The translations under genes were made by a program, and so were the position numbers. 64,000 nucleotides of DNA. It comes from Anas platyrhynchos (lineage: Eukaryota > Chordata > Aves > Anseriformes > Anatidae). The notes beneath the pieces are model-generated. The model was not told the DNA's origin, made no database searches, and worked only from the letters and a program-made list of their open reading frames with translations. The DNA is taken from positions 82,248,001 to 82,312,000 of the forward strand of contig NC_092589.1 of assembly GCF_047663525.1 (NCBI RefSeq), read 5' to 3'. This document shows positions 46,367 to 59,136 of the stretch, piece by piece. The first letter of the stretch is position 1. Every line of letters begins with the position of its first letter.

Positions 46367-49300
46367 TGAAATGCAAAAAGTGATCTTAATTTAATACACA
46401 GATGGATTTATTTTCAAAATGGTCCTTTTTTTAAATATCTTTTTTAAAATAATGATGCTTCATGTATATTCTTTTGATAGCAGGAGAGCTTAGAAATTCA
46501 TCCTTATTTTCCATGTAATGGGCTGTTAAATTAATGCCGACATGATTACTAGTGAAAGATTCAGATGTGAGATTATTTTAAGCTTAAGAGAGACTGCGTT
46601 CACCTATAAGCCACAATACTTCTTAACTGTCTGCAGTTTTACAGCATTTTCTTCCCACTGGGAAAGAAGATTTTTTTCTCCCCTACTTTGCAAATCCACT
46701 GCCAACAGTAGATTAATCTACACCCACTCTATGCTTGTCTGTGGCTATGCCACAGCTTTGCGTGAAAAACAACTGGAATAATATATCAGGCTCATTACTT
46801 TCATTTCATTGACAAAGTTTTGAGACGTATCCTAAAACTGTGACCAAGAAGAATTTAATTTGGTACTCCAAGGTAGTAGCATTATTAATGCCATCCGTCC
46901 ATTATTATCCTATCTACCAGCATAGCAGTCCACAAGTTTCTACCTTGGAGTCCAAAACTACAAGTACATAGCTAATTTACACATAAATGTACATGTATAA
47001 ATAGTCTCAGTTCTAGGCTATCATTCTTGAAGTCAGAGTGTTTCTAGGATTTCTATCTGGAATGTTATGCTTTGTCTTGATAATAAATTTAAACATATGA
47101 AATGAATAAAGCAGGAAATATGTAATGGGGTGTTGGGAAGGTTTTTAGCTGTGAATGTGAGATGATCTTTTTAACTGCCTCTTTCCCAGAAGCAATCTGA
47201 TTCATCAGCAAACTGATCTATGTTCTGCTGCAGGATGCTTGATTCCAAGCCACTTCTCTAGAAGCTGTTCAGGAGCTCCAGATATTGTGGGGAATTGAAA
47301 TGTAAGGTATTTGTGTATTTATGAATACATCACACATTCTATGTAGTATTCCTGGAATTCTTCCTGCCAACATGGCAATAAAATATTGAAAGCAACTATG
47401 GTCATATTCACTTAAGGGTTCTCACTTAAATTTTGTATGCTACTGCACTTTCAGAGCTTCCCAAATTCCACTAAACTACAACCTTTTGTAAAGTGCCATT
47501 TATAAGCTTCTGAAGAGCGGCTGGCTGCAATACCTAAAATCTTCCATGATCTTGATTGATTGCAAAGCTGAGTGATATCACTGTTATCAATATATCTTGG
47601 AGGTGATTTATGATATGATCCTGCAGAGCAAGAATCTGCTTGGAGGTTGTATTTATCCACACTGCAAGTAAAGATGTTCAGTTGTAACCAACAGCACAGC
47701 TTGAAAGTGCATGTACAGAAGAGTCTGTATTACATAATTCACCTTCAGTATGATCAGTAGAGGTTTATGCAGAGCAAGATCCCAACCCAGACACTCAAGA
47801 GGACAAGTACTAGTGGGTAATCCTTGCTGACTTGTTAGGTACAGCTTTCCCTGAAAGGTGGCTGACTGACAGCAGGACACAGCGGCTGAACAAAAGAGCA
47901 TTGAGCAAGATGCTAAAATGTAAGTGCAGGAAATGAGACATGTTTTAGTCCTAGAGATGAAGAGAGATCATTCTTCTAGCACTAGGAATTGTCAATGTCC
48001 ATTTTGGAACAGAAAGTTAATGTCTCTCAGGGTGAGGACAAGAAGAGGAGTATAAACTGTGTCTCTATGCAAGCGTTTGTTTCTTTGTTGTTGCTATCAG
48101 TATCTAAACAACACTGTCCTTGACTTTCCTTTACAACAGCTGACAGGGCAGGATAATTATAGGAATGGTCTAACTAATTCTCTAAGTAAGCTTACTATAC
48201 CAAGACACTTTCCCATAAAATCTGCACTGATAGAACCACAGTATGAATATTTACATGGTAAATGTTCTGTAATAACATAATAATAAAAATAAAAAGGTAA
48301 CCTATATCCACGAAAGCCATAGTTTCAAAGATGTCAGTCAAAACTACTTCATAGCCTTCTGTTTACAATTTATCCATCTTTCCTTCCCCCACCCCGGTCT
48401 TATTTGAGCCCAGTGTAACAGAGTAATTTCAGTTTACTGTAAGAGAGTAATCTAAAATACCAGAGATATCATTATTCCTAGTCTGACAAAATACACAGTT
48501 CTAGATTGTACAGACGTGGGACATTTCTCCTTATACAATCTGACTAATCTTCATGTCTGTCCAAATATTTTTATATGACAATTTTAAGCATTAACCATTC
48601 ATGCATGTAATAGTTAGAATCAGATGGAAGTTCCCCATTTCTAATGGAAGACATTTCTTAATTTCTTGTTTTTGTTACTTCTTTACTTCTTCTAAAGTTC
48701 GTTTAATAATTTTCCACAATTCAAATCACTTTTGCCTTAAATATGTGCCAATATTTCATCAGAAGTGATTTGCAGAGTTAAACCTTCTTAAATTTTATCA
48801 CATGTAAACTAAAATAGCACTGGAACGGATGGTCAAAATGAAGTACGGCACTGTCTGAATTCTCCTTTCGTCCTGCAGCCATTACACTTCAAAAGTAGCA
48901 ATATATACATTTGGCATCCTGAGAACGGCCAGTCTGATAACACCTGTGAACAGGCTCAATTGATCCACTGGTTATAGCTCGTATTAGGAAGTGAGTAATA
49001 ACCCACAACTAAACTGCAAAAAGACCATTTTTCATCAATTTCTATCTTCACTGAAAAACTGCTTTTCTAAAAAGATTAAATATTAAGATATAAATACTCC
49101 TAGTTTTTAATTTGAATTGCTATCAGTCTGATGGGTATCTACTTGCTCAGAACTTCCCTAGGAAGATTTTTTTTTCTTCTGCTTACCTTAGGAGAAAGCC
49201 CTTGGTTATTCTTTGTTAGGGCATTGCAGAAGGAGCACGTAGCACTGCTGAATGCTGTAGAGCAGAAAATTTCTTCCGAAGTGCTAGAACATCTGTTGTG

Positions 49301-49338
49301 TTTTTTTTTTTTTTTCTTTTTTTTTTTTTTCTTTTTTT
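49301..49338. repeat. poly(T) tract with two C interruptions
   Basis: T15-C-T14-C-T7 is a simple homopolymeric repeat. It may be slippage-generated or mark the tail of an antisense retrocopy; no target-site duplication was recognised. Confidence 0.9.
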
Positions 49339-49927
49339 CAAGAGCCAAAGCATAAACGTGGTACTTGGAGCAGACTTCTCAGTTATTTGTATTTGGATGT
49401 TTAGATCATTCAATCTAAACTCTATGTGCATGGTTTCAAACCATCAGATGATGGGATGGTGCCGCTAGCCAAAATTATCATGCAATTATTTTAGTCAGTG
49501 GCATCTATCAAAGCCATTCCCTCGAGGCTCAGTCTGCACAGCAATCATTTCTAATGTCCCTATGCATTGTTATATTCACTTCTTCAAACATTGTGTCTCC
49601 ACCCAGATCCTAAGTTAATTTTTATTTTGTAAGAGGGATAAATAACCACCCTTTGCAGCCCTACAGGTTCTTACATTTTCTTTACATTCCATTAGTTTCG
49701 CTTTGAATCAAAGCCAAGGGATCGATCGGTCACGTCCGATTTCATACTCTGCTGCCTGCTGAGTTAATTTGGTCTGTGGAAGACTGGTGATCTCGAAATG
49801 GAGGCAACACTAGCCCAGACTCGAGGCCTCGGTTAGAAACACCAGGCCTTCGACACAGGAACCCTGCCTCAGCTGGGTCACAGCCACCCCCAAAGGCAGA
49901 TCAGAATTTGTATCTGTGAAAAAAAGT

Positions 49928-49930
<3 letters not shown>

Positions 49931-49962
<32 letters not shown>
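49931..49962. repeat. poly(A) tract, 32 uninterrupted A
   Basis: This is the longest pure homopolymer in the window. The 250 bases before it are unique, relatively GC-rich and carry no obvious poly(A) signal, so a processed retrocopy is not demonstrated. Confidence 0.95.
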
Positions 49963-49965
<3 letters not shown>

Positions 49966-52900
49966 TTCCTAAAATAAGAATTTGTGAGAAATCTAGAGCT
50001 GAGGCTCCAATGCTAGAAATGTCTCCCCCATCAGCATGAGGCATTTGTCCTTTGCCCATGCTTGAAACCTAAGAGTAAGTTACAGCACATACACTTCAAT
50101 CCTATAAGGAGCATGACTGATTCCCACTTCAGTCTCTTCCCCCTAAAGGTTTCCCACTAACCAGTGGCCAGCTCTCAAAAGACACCAGCCCCGTTTCTTG
50201 GGGATTAGCTCAGATTTCCGTAGCGGTGCATCCTTCTCTCCTGCACAGGCCGTACTCCCTGAAAGTCACATTTGAGTCCAGACCCTTTCCCTGCAGTAAA
50301 TGGGGTGGCTACAGTATCTTTTCTTCAGCCTCAGTATAATGCAGATGTACCGTTTGTGTATATTTCAGATGCTTTAAGGGAGCACTTTCTACACTTTCTA
50401 CTCCTGAGAGACATGTTAACAGCCATCCAAACCAGCCAGACCCCCCTGGGCCTTTCTCACCCATATGTTTCTGCTCTCACTTGTCTCTCGAGGCAATGTA
50501 CTCTCACACACCTGTCACTGGTGTTTTATTTTCTTGTCTCTTCTTTCCACACTTGCTCACAAAGTCTCCAAGGCTTTATTTGGTTGCTTCAGTGGTCTCA
50601 TAGATTTGACTCAGGCCTAGGTGTCCTCTTCTCCAGCTGCTTCCTCACCTGCTGGGTGCTTCTCAGGAGCACCCTCCTTAGCTCTGTTCAGTGAAGAAAC
50701 TTGAAAACTGAGCAAGCATTGCATCAGCTGTGACTTACCCATCCTGTTGGGGAACTTGCTTTGCTTATCACAGCAGAAGCAGCTTGTTTGTGGGCTGGCA
50801 CGTTTCTGTGCCACCTCTTCTCCCTCTCACCAGGTGACAGCAGCAGGCCAGCCTCCATCCCTCAGCCCCCCGAAAGGCATTTGCTTTTCCAGGGGGTAGG
50901 GAGGTGACAGCAGGCTGCTTTGGGACAATTTGCCATGTTTCTGCACAGTAACTGGTGTTGTTAAAGGACTGTGCATATGGGAGCTCGTTAATGGACTGTA
51001 GAATTAATTGTACGTGAAAGGGATGTGGGGCCATGATGTGGGGAAACGCGGCAAAGAACAGAAGTGCAGGTAGGCCTTTGCCTTTGGATGTGAGCAAGAA
51101 TTTGTGGTGGCTGAAGAAACTTCCTTGCTATAAGCATCTGTTTTAGGTGAAAACAGCTTACTGTGTGAATGCTAACACGCAGCAGATCTTGTATGTGTGC
51201 ACACGCACGAATCACTGAAGCTGAACTGTTGAACTCTCAGGCACAAACACGCCACTTGCCTGCTGCCACTTGTCAAGCTGGCAAAGCAGAAGCAGCAGGT
51301 CTGAAACTTCCAGGAGATGCAAGACAGAAGCACCACCAAGGAGACTGGTCCCCCATCGTGCTTCTGCACCTGACTATTAGAATTAGGAAAGGTAAGGGTT
51401 TGGGTGTCAGAAAGTGTGCCGAAAAGATAGGTTCCTAAAAAGTAGTTTTGGAAAGATGAGAGCCTGGAAAGAAGTTAGGAGAGTGTGGTTGGAGGAAAGA
51501 TCATGGAGGTGAGAGACATGCGTGGTGACAAATGCTGGGGGATGCCTCAGGATCTTGGCCAGTGATGCCTGAGATGGGAAACTGCGAGCAGTGGTACAGC
51601 AGGAGCCAGGGCCTCCCTGCCTGGAAGTGGGGACCCAGTGAGCATAAATGCAGGAACGTGAGGTAGCCAAGTAGGGTGGAAGCTATGATCTTGTTGGTTC
51701 AGCCACGAAGCCCAGTATTCAAATCCAGAATGGAGAGTTTGCTTTGTCTTACCCATGACAGCACCTAAATCATTGGTGGCAGCTATTAAAAATAAATAAA
51801 TCAACAAACCTCAAAATATACCTCAAAATATTAGGTCCAAATACACTTCTTACAGCATTGCAGCTTTTGATATGTGTGTAGGAACTGACTTTAATCTTCT
51901 TATAACACAGACTGCGTTTTCTTGTACTAATATACTGCTGTGAAATTGAGCCTAAGAAGGAGGGCGTGGAGGGAAGGTAGGTTTAGTTTTGTTTTTATAT
52001 CTTACTACCCAGTTGTCACTAATGAGCAATAAATTAATCTTCTCCAAGGCAAGTCCGTTTTGCCCAACACAGAAATTCACCAGCAATGTCCATGTTTTTA
52101 TCTTGACCTTTCTTCATCGTCTTTCCCCTATGCAGCTGAGGAGGGCAGTGAGAGAGTGTGGGAGGCACCTGGTGGCCAGCAGTGGTCAACCCACCACAAC
52201 ACTACAGGCAAAGCATAACCCCGAGTTAGAAAACCTTGGGTTCATGTAACAGTCACCTCACTTAAACTTGAATATTTTTTCCATTTTACTACAGACAAGC
52301 ATTTACCAGCAGTAGACTTGTTCCTTTTGGGGCAAGTTACCTGTTACCATGCAAAATAAAGCAAGCCATTGATATCTTTCCAGCCCTCAGAACTGGCAGG
52401 TCTAAACTCAGCCTTCATGCCAGACAGTTTTAAGGACACTTATGTTCCAGTTCTTAGATTCAAACCATGGACCTCTTTATTTTAACAAGAACTATGCATC
52501 GCCCTTTCTGTTAAGGTATTCACCCGTTTTGTTTTGTGTATTATCTCTTGTGACTTAAATGGGTTTGCTTTCGGTGGCATACCACAGTATGGTTAAAATT
52601 CTGATGGCAGATGAAGTGTCAGCCACCCCAGAAAATTCATCCATCTTTCACAGAAAGCCAACTTTGCTCCTGAAACAGCTCTTGATTGATTCCATAGATT
52701 CCTCTAGGAAAGCTCAGAATTCCTTAAACCTGTTTCTTAATGTGCTTTAGCATTGCAGCCTTACTTCATGAAGACAAATTGGTAAGGATTATTCTCCAGG
52801 TGCCTTTAGAATGAAGACAATGAGTACAAAATGAGTGCAAAAGCAACATAAACAGCTATCAGTTGCTGGATTGGCAACTAAATGACTTCTCTGGAGCCCA

Positions 52901-53845
52901 AAGAAATGACTTTTCTCCAGTTTACAATTAACCTGTATGGATGGTTAATAGGCAACAGACTACGCCTTAGAAAGAATCCCTCAAAATTCAATACCTGATC
53001 CCCATGATTTCACCGATGATGTAGATCTGTGACTCCTCCATAAACCCTGCTTTCTGAATTGCCACGTTGGAGAATTTTCCAATACCTGTGCCAATTAGGA
53101 TTTTTTAAACCAAGTCCTGTAAAAATTTGCATGTTGGCTAAAAGCAAACATATATGCCTCAATAGCGAAGTGCAGAGGGACTCTCAAAGGGCTGTCAGCT
53201 ACCCTTCCATTAAAAAACCTTGGAAACAAAAGTGTCTTTGCCTTTGTGATGGTTCACTCAACAAATAAATAATGTTTTGGGGAAAAGAGAATCAGTGAAG
53301 AATGTAATTCATAAATAGAGGATGGTTTTATATAGTTGGTTAAATTGTTCAGCTTCTGATCCAGTCACGTTCCCTAAAAAATAAGCAGTCTGCAATAGGA
53401 GCAGTAATTGTATCAGAGCAGCAGCTGATTGCTTCCATGTTTATTGGCCAGGACATCAACAGAGCTACTAATTCATACAATCTAACAGAAGTCAATTTTA
53501 ATGCTGCTTCACAGCATTTGTAGTTGTCAAGCCATTAGAAAACAGTTCTGGAAAATGTTTTCATTTACCTGAGGTTTCACAAATAAAACTGTAGATTTAC
53601 ATACAGTACTTTTTGCATATATGTACCAAAACTCTTACTGAAGAAATAAATTACAAACAATGGTACAAAAGCACTCCAAGCCAACTTTTGTTCAACAAGA
53701 ACATAACTGTGGGGATTTTACAGATTTATTTTTTGCATTACTCTTACAGTAAGCAAACTATTCAGTTTATACAAAATAAACCTGGAGTTTTATATAGTTA
53801 AAAAAATCATCTTTGGCTAAACAAAGCTCTATATTTATACATATA

Positions 53846-53870
53846 TTTATATATATATATATATATATAC
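53846..53870. repeat. (AT)n microsatellite
   Basis: Alternating AT dinucleotides run into ACACAC. Alternating-purine simple sequence in non-coding DNA. Confidence 0.85.
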
Positions 53871-55297
53871 ACACATCAGATATTTTACATGACCATGTAG
53901 GAACCTGTACAAATACTTACAGTAGACAGAACATTAAAAAAAAGTTTCATAATTTACAAAATAGGAATCCAGGTCAGAACCAAAACAGTCCCATCCCCCC
54001 CAACCTGTACAGATAGGAAAGTAAATAAACACAGACGAGGAATAAACAATTTCATAATAAAATACTGTCTGCTTTTCTGAGACAGAGAGGAAGCACTTAA
54101 GTAGTGAGGCTACTTCCCTCAGTGCCTTCGATATTGTGCACTTTTTGATCTATAAGGATATGATTAAAAAAATACTTTGTAGAGTCTGATTTTTCCACAA
54201 ACATAAATGCTGCTCTGCCAGCTGACTATTCTGAGAACAAATTTGGTTAGATCTAAATCTCAAGTAAGTAAACAACTGTCACAATTTTTTGTTAAGAACA
54301 ACCATGGATAGGTACAGAAATCCCCAGTGATATCACTAGGCCTTGTCCATGGAGCTTATCAAAAGCAAATGTTATAGAAGTATATGTGATGGAAGACTGC
54401 CAGAACAGGCATCATAACTTACTCAAGTAATTCCTTTTAACAGTTTCCAAAGCGCTGCCTAGAATGAGACTATACACTGTCTGGCAGCACGACAGTCGGT
54501 TCCACCGGTCATGTTTACAGTATTCCAGAGGTGTCAGTGGCAACGTCACTGATGAATTATCTGATGGTTTATTAGAGTGAAAAGTCGGTCCCGTTAGTTA
54601 CTACGTCTCAGGAAGGGAGCCAAAAATCATTACGCTGAAACTGAAGAAGTGTTCATTGGGTTCTGGAAAATATAATTTAAGCCAAGTTCAGAGGCAGTGC
54701 GTTTAAGTGAGCTAATCTCAGCAGCTGCCCTGACTGAACAAAGACTACAGCAGTTCTGATCCTCAGCACTCACTAAAACCTCAAACATCAATGAATCCAT
54801 AATGAAAGCATGACCTGTGCAACCCTAGAGGGGTGGAAAAAGAAAGCTTTTTAGAAATTTGGGAAAACCAGCAACATGTATATGACGTGTGTGTTTGTGC
54901 ATATAGATACACAAACACACTTTCAGTATGTGCTGGTGAAACTGGAAGCATTTATAAGAGTCCTTTAGAAACAAAAAATACCACAAATTTCCAAACAATT
55001 TGTAATGATAGATACAACTGCTGTCAAAACATGTCAAATTGTCAAGCTTTTGAAATTGCCTGTTTTTACAAAAAAGTTTTTCTCCCAATTAATTACTATA
55101 AAGTAACATTTTGTGGGACTGTAAAAGTCTGTTTCTAAATTAGTAATAATATATATATATATATAAACAGAACAGAATGTTCATTATGCAGAAGACCTAT
55201 GAACCTAAATTAGTTTAACTTAAACACCTTTCCCAGATGTAGTCTGGAGAAGATAAATCAGCCTTTTCCAGATCAAAAAAAAAAGAAAAAAAAATCC

Positions 55298-56343
55298 TTT
55301 ATTTTTTTTTCTGAAAGAAAAAAATAATAATCTGCTATACAAAATTTAATGCTAAGTCTTTTTGAGTATCAGCAGAACTGCAAAGTCTTTTAAGTCTTCA
55401 AGATGGTTCTTGATAAATGAACATTCATCAGTCTATTTCACACTTTAAAAGAAACTGAAGAACTGGTCACTGCATTAATGACTGGCTTCATCGTCTCCCA
55501 GCAGCTGGGACTCATTTTATTTGACTTCAAAAACCCAAATGTTAGGAGTCTAATCTAAGCCAACTGTCTAGACTTTCTCCACTGTCAATGGAGACAGATG
55601 GGCACCCTCAAGGAGAAATTCATTCATCTCTTTCTGTTGAACAGGAGACAGTAAGAAGCGGCTTACAGAACATGCTTTAAGTTGAAGGCAAACCCTACAC
55701 TCTGCTAGATGCTCCCCTTGAAACCCACTAACGAACAACCGACAAACAGTAAAGAACCACCTAACCTTACCATCAGAATCTGATTACTGAATAAGCAGCT
55801 TCTGGAATTACTGAATTGTTGGAATCAGTACCTTGACTTGTTTTAAAAGAAAAAGGCCTAACTTCTTGAAGTACCACTTCTTGTGCTTCAACATAACCGT
55901 AGCCTATCAGTCCCCAGGATTACCTACCAACTGGATTCCAAAGAACTCTCAACTTTTTAAAATCATGTTTTGATATCACCATATGCAGTACTTCTGCCAA
56001 GATAAGCAAGAGCCACCATTTCTATTTGACTGCATTTGCCTACGGAACACATTGAACCAACAGATGTCACGCCCTTGAAGTGATATTGCTCCACTTGTAC
56101 GTGCACATTCTTTCTCAGCAGTTTGTTCCTGATGTTTCCTCTGCATTACTCTGTTGCTCTGACAAAACATTTCAGAGGAAACACGGACAGGGAGGTAATA
56201 ATTAACAGTGCATCAGATTTACCAAACTTCGTACTCTGACTTGGATACCTCCCGCTAATCCCACCACACGAACGCAGTGGCTATGGTCCATCACTGCTGG
56301 TAACAGCTAAACCCTGCAACCACAAAGCAGTTGGATGGTATGT
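55298..56343 (-). other. CASP8AP2: CASP8AP2 3' UTR (approximate)
   Basis: This is non-coding sequence downstream of the CASP8AP2 stop. On the minus strand the first AATAAA is at 55521-55516. A second at 55303-55298 is followed by a long T-rich run, a good downstream context. Either gives a 3' UTR of about 0.8-1.0 kb, reasonable for this gene. Which signal is used, or whether the UTR extends further, cannot be decided here. Confidence 0.45.
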
Positions 56344-56400
56344 TTACTTGCACTTGGATTTCTTGAACAGCTTCATTAACTGCTTGAATCTTTCTGAAAC
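56344..56400 (-). CDS. CASP8AP2: CASP8AP2 (FLASH), last coding exon
   Basis: On the minus strand the exon begins right after CTAG (acceptor at 56402-56401). It reads VSERFKQLMKLFKKSKCK and then TAA (56346-56344), 18 residues plus stop. It completes the C-terminal SANT/Myb-like domain of FLASH. In mammals the corresponding end is nearly identical, with a few Arg/Lys and Glu/Lys differences. It joins in phase 0 to the exon ending at 57364. It is too short for ordinary open-frame listing and was found by extending the family alignment. Confidence 0.95.
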   Translation of the reverse strand, partial: VSERFKQLMKLFKKSKCK

Positions 56401-57363
56401 CTAGCGGAGGACAAAAAAAGCACATTATTAAGGCCCTGGATTTTCATACCAAGACAGACTGATCTCACAGTGTAAGGTTAAAAAAAAAAAACAAAAAAAA
56501 AACACTTATTTTGTGCTTCTTGTTAGCTTCTATTAAGTTTTAAGGGGAGAATTTTCAGAGCACCACACCCACATTAACTGGATTTGTACTCCAAAGGATT
56601 TAGGAAGTCTTCCCGCATGCACCTTTGACATCTGAAATAGCCTCCAGGTTCATCCCAGAGGCCACTAGTGGTTTAACACACATTTCTTTCTTACCAGTGA
56701 GAGGGTTTGAAAGGCAAAAGACAAAGGCTTCAAATCAATTAGACCTGAATTTTGCTTACTCACTTAACTATAGGATTCAAATGAAAAAAAAAAAACAAAC
56801 ACCATTTTGTGCTACACAAAAAGCACACCTTATTGGCTATTTTCTATTGTAGAACTGTTGTTATAGGTATTTACAGCCCATGGTGGTGCAATTTGCCTCC
56901 CAAAAATTTTACAAAACTGGTCTGCAGGTGAGAATCCAACATTTCTGAAGAATGCCATAAACACACAGACATCACTGCTTTACATATGCCAACCATGCAC
57001 CTCAACAATTTCTAAATCCCTCAAAGCCATGTCAAGGCTATTGGTTTCTCCAAATTACTTTTCTTTATCTTAGTGCTGCTTCAAAACCAGTGATAGGCCC
57101 CTAGCCTATCACTGAACGCAGCAGTATCAAGGTGCCAATCAAACAGATACTGATGAATCCCAGGACCATAATACTCTGTTAATGTGTATTTTTAAAAAGC
57201 GACATCTGGGAGAATCAGAGATTGATTTTTCAAGAATTCCCCAACAAAAGATATGAGGAAAAAACAACTCCAAATTAACAAAGATCTCCAGAGGTCTTTG
57301 TTCAACCGCAATCATAAAAATATCAACGTAGTTGTTATCAAGGAGAAGAATGGTAATACCTAC
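56401..57363 (-). other. CASP8AP2: CASP8AP2 intron
   Basis: The donor is GTAGGT (57363 downward) and the acceptor CTAG ends at 56401. It contains short A tracts (near 56478 and 56784) and a perfect 11-bp hairpin at 57088-57114. No exon was seen. Confidence 0.9.
57088..57114 (-). repeat. 11-bp perfect inverted repeat in CASP8AP2 intron
   Basis: CAGTGATAGGC (57088-57098) is the exact reverse complement of 57104-57114, with a 5-nt loop. It may form in the intron RNA. No function is evident. Confidence 0.65.
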
Positions 57364-57463
57364 CTGATTGGGGCTTTTGTTCAGCCTGGTGGCTAAGGAA
57401 ATAAAGGTTTTACTTGATGGTCCTTTTCTCTGACATTCCAGTAAAATTTCTCGGTCGTCATTT
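57364..57463 (-). CDS. CASP8AP2: CASP8AP2 (FLASH), penultimate exon: SANT/Myb-like domain
   Basis: This 100-nt exon sits between GCTGTAG (acceptor) and GTAGGT (donor). Its first base completes the Arg codon split by the previous intron. Then come 33 codons, starting [17 protein letters not shown] and ending LNKSPNQ. This is the core of the C-terminal SANT/Myb-like domain, the part of FLASH that contacts NPAT at histone locus bodies. Residue spacing agrees with mammalian FLASH throughout. The apparent N-terminal extension of the open frame (MFFFVV onward) is intron. Confidence 0.96.
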
Positions 57464-59136
57464 CTACAGCAAAGATGGATTTTTAAAGTTTTAAGACAGA
57501 TTTGCACATGTGCACAAACAACAAAAAAAAACAACCTACATGAATATATAAAATTCTGAATACTTCCAAACTACAGGGCATGAATTCAAATAGCAGCAAT
57601 GAACTGATGGAGGACTCCCCCCTCTACTGGCACAGAACAAGAGTCAGTGTGAACAAGAAAGTGGCAGTGAGATTACGTTATCCTGTCAGGAAGGGCAGGA
57701 TTATTAAAGGAGTTAGCCCCAAACCAACATGATTTAGAAGACTTTCATGCTTCTAAAGCAGAAACTTAAAGTTCAGTTGTAAGGAACTCCTGAATTTGAC
57801 AGGGGCCGGAAGTTTGAGGCAGACTTGTCTCAGTTTGCATGGCAAGGCAGCACCTTTCACAAAAGGCCCATGGAAGTTCAGAGACTAAACAGAGAGATGT
57901 CTGCCCCCCGTCCGTGGCCTCATACAACAAACACACAGAGTGCATCTCCAGTTCAAATGAGAAAAACAGGACGAGGAGTCTATTCAGAAATGTGTCAATG
58001 ATTTGCCGTTCGCCTTGTTTATCAGTTCAGGTATTTGTAAAATGTGTACAGACACTACTGTTACACAGTAGCTACCACGGATCTTTTGGTGAAACATGCC
58101 ACATTCAATAAAATGTATTTAATTTCCTCCATTTCACAGAAAAACAAAATGGTTAGCCTAAAAAAAAAAAAAAGTCTATTTAAATAGCATTGTTCAAAGA
58201 TGGACAAAGACTGAGACAGAGAAACCATGGTCATATCCACAAGGGAAATTTTAACAGCGTCATCCTCCCTCACTGGTTTGCATGTTAAAAAACATATTGG
58301 CTTTTATAGTCTTTTTTTTCTGAACGATTTTATTTAAAAATGCTACCTCAAAACTTACTACACGTCTGAAGTTTACTTCAGAAAAACGTCTGTCCTGAAT
58401 CTTTTCAGAGCCTCTATGTATGCTGTATGTACAGCACGTGTTCCCACAGAGTATCTGGGCTGAATACTCCACGAACGGAGCACACTGCTGCAGATGGAGC
58501 AGCAGAGACCCCAAAGCAGCAAACTCTTTGCTCTCATGCCTTTTATCAATGGGGGAAATCTGCAGTCACTGTCCTTCATCCAGTCACCAGCGCTCCCAGG
58601 CCTTGCAGGAACGTCAAAGGCTTCCAGCCCTGCAGAGGCTGGGTGCAATTTTGGGGCAGGAGAGCCAAAAATTATAGACAGTACAATATAGTAAAGGTCT
58701 TGTTACTTGAGCACATCAGCTTTAAAAACAAAAGCAGAAAATACCCATGGTTTGGTAGATCTGGGTAAGTGAAGGAATTAATTATGACGTATGGAAGTCT
58801 GACTCTTTTTATGGCAAATCCGATTTAACCCACCCAAGAAATAATGAAAGATCATTCTCTTCCAAACGCTGCTACATGAAGTAAGTTCGTTTCTTAAGTT
58901 TTCCAATGGACAACAATGGTGAAACAGACCATGGTACCTTTCAATGGTACTCTAAGGGAAAAAATAATTTCCACAAAGCCATCCTGCACAGGCAGAAACT
59001 CCTATGCCGCTATTTGGAGGATACAGAGCTGAATAACTTCAGCTGTCAGCTAAATATCCTCTTTTGCCCACTTTCCAGTGTATTACATAGCTTAAAAAAC
59101 AAAAGGGAAGAAGAAACAGATCAAATAGGAAATTAC
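57464..59136 (-). other. CASP8AP2: CASP8AP2 intron
   Basis: The donor is GTAATT directly after the large exon (from 59136 downward) and the acceptor is TGCTGTAG ending at 57464. No repeats or exons were recognised apart from a short A tract near 58160. Open frames on the plus strand here look like chance. Confidence 0.9.

Larger units (their letters stand above)
46367..55297. other. GJA10 upstream intron/intergenic region
   Basis: This AT-rich, non-coding stretch lies between GJA10 and the presumed CASP8AP2 3' end. It should contain the non-coding first exon and promoter of GJA10, which I could not locate by eye. Contents include a T-rich tract at 49301-49338, an uninterrupted A tract of 32 at 49931-49962, an (AT)n stretch near 53846-53870 and another near 55149-55164. 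There are only short chance open frames. Confidence 0.65.

Noticed and set aside
46350..46376. Alternative GJA10 start nine codons upstream (MHFRHELLT)
   Set aside because: The splice acceptor at 46366 lies between that Met and the conserved MGDWN start, so the upstream Met is intronic.
17441..50617. About eight AP-1/BACH-like TGASTCA sites across the window, considered as BACH2 autoregulation
   Set aside because: For a 7-base, self-complementary degenerate motif roughly this many are expected by chance in 64 kb. Only the two inside the duplicated UTR element were kept, for other reasons.
52130..52215. Segment with GGCACCTGGTGGCCAGC and GGTCAACCCACCACA, suspected internal CR1 piece
   Set aside because: I could not match it to a CR1 or ERV consensus with confidence. 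A RepeatMasker run would decide.
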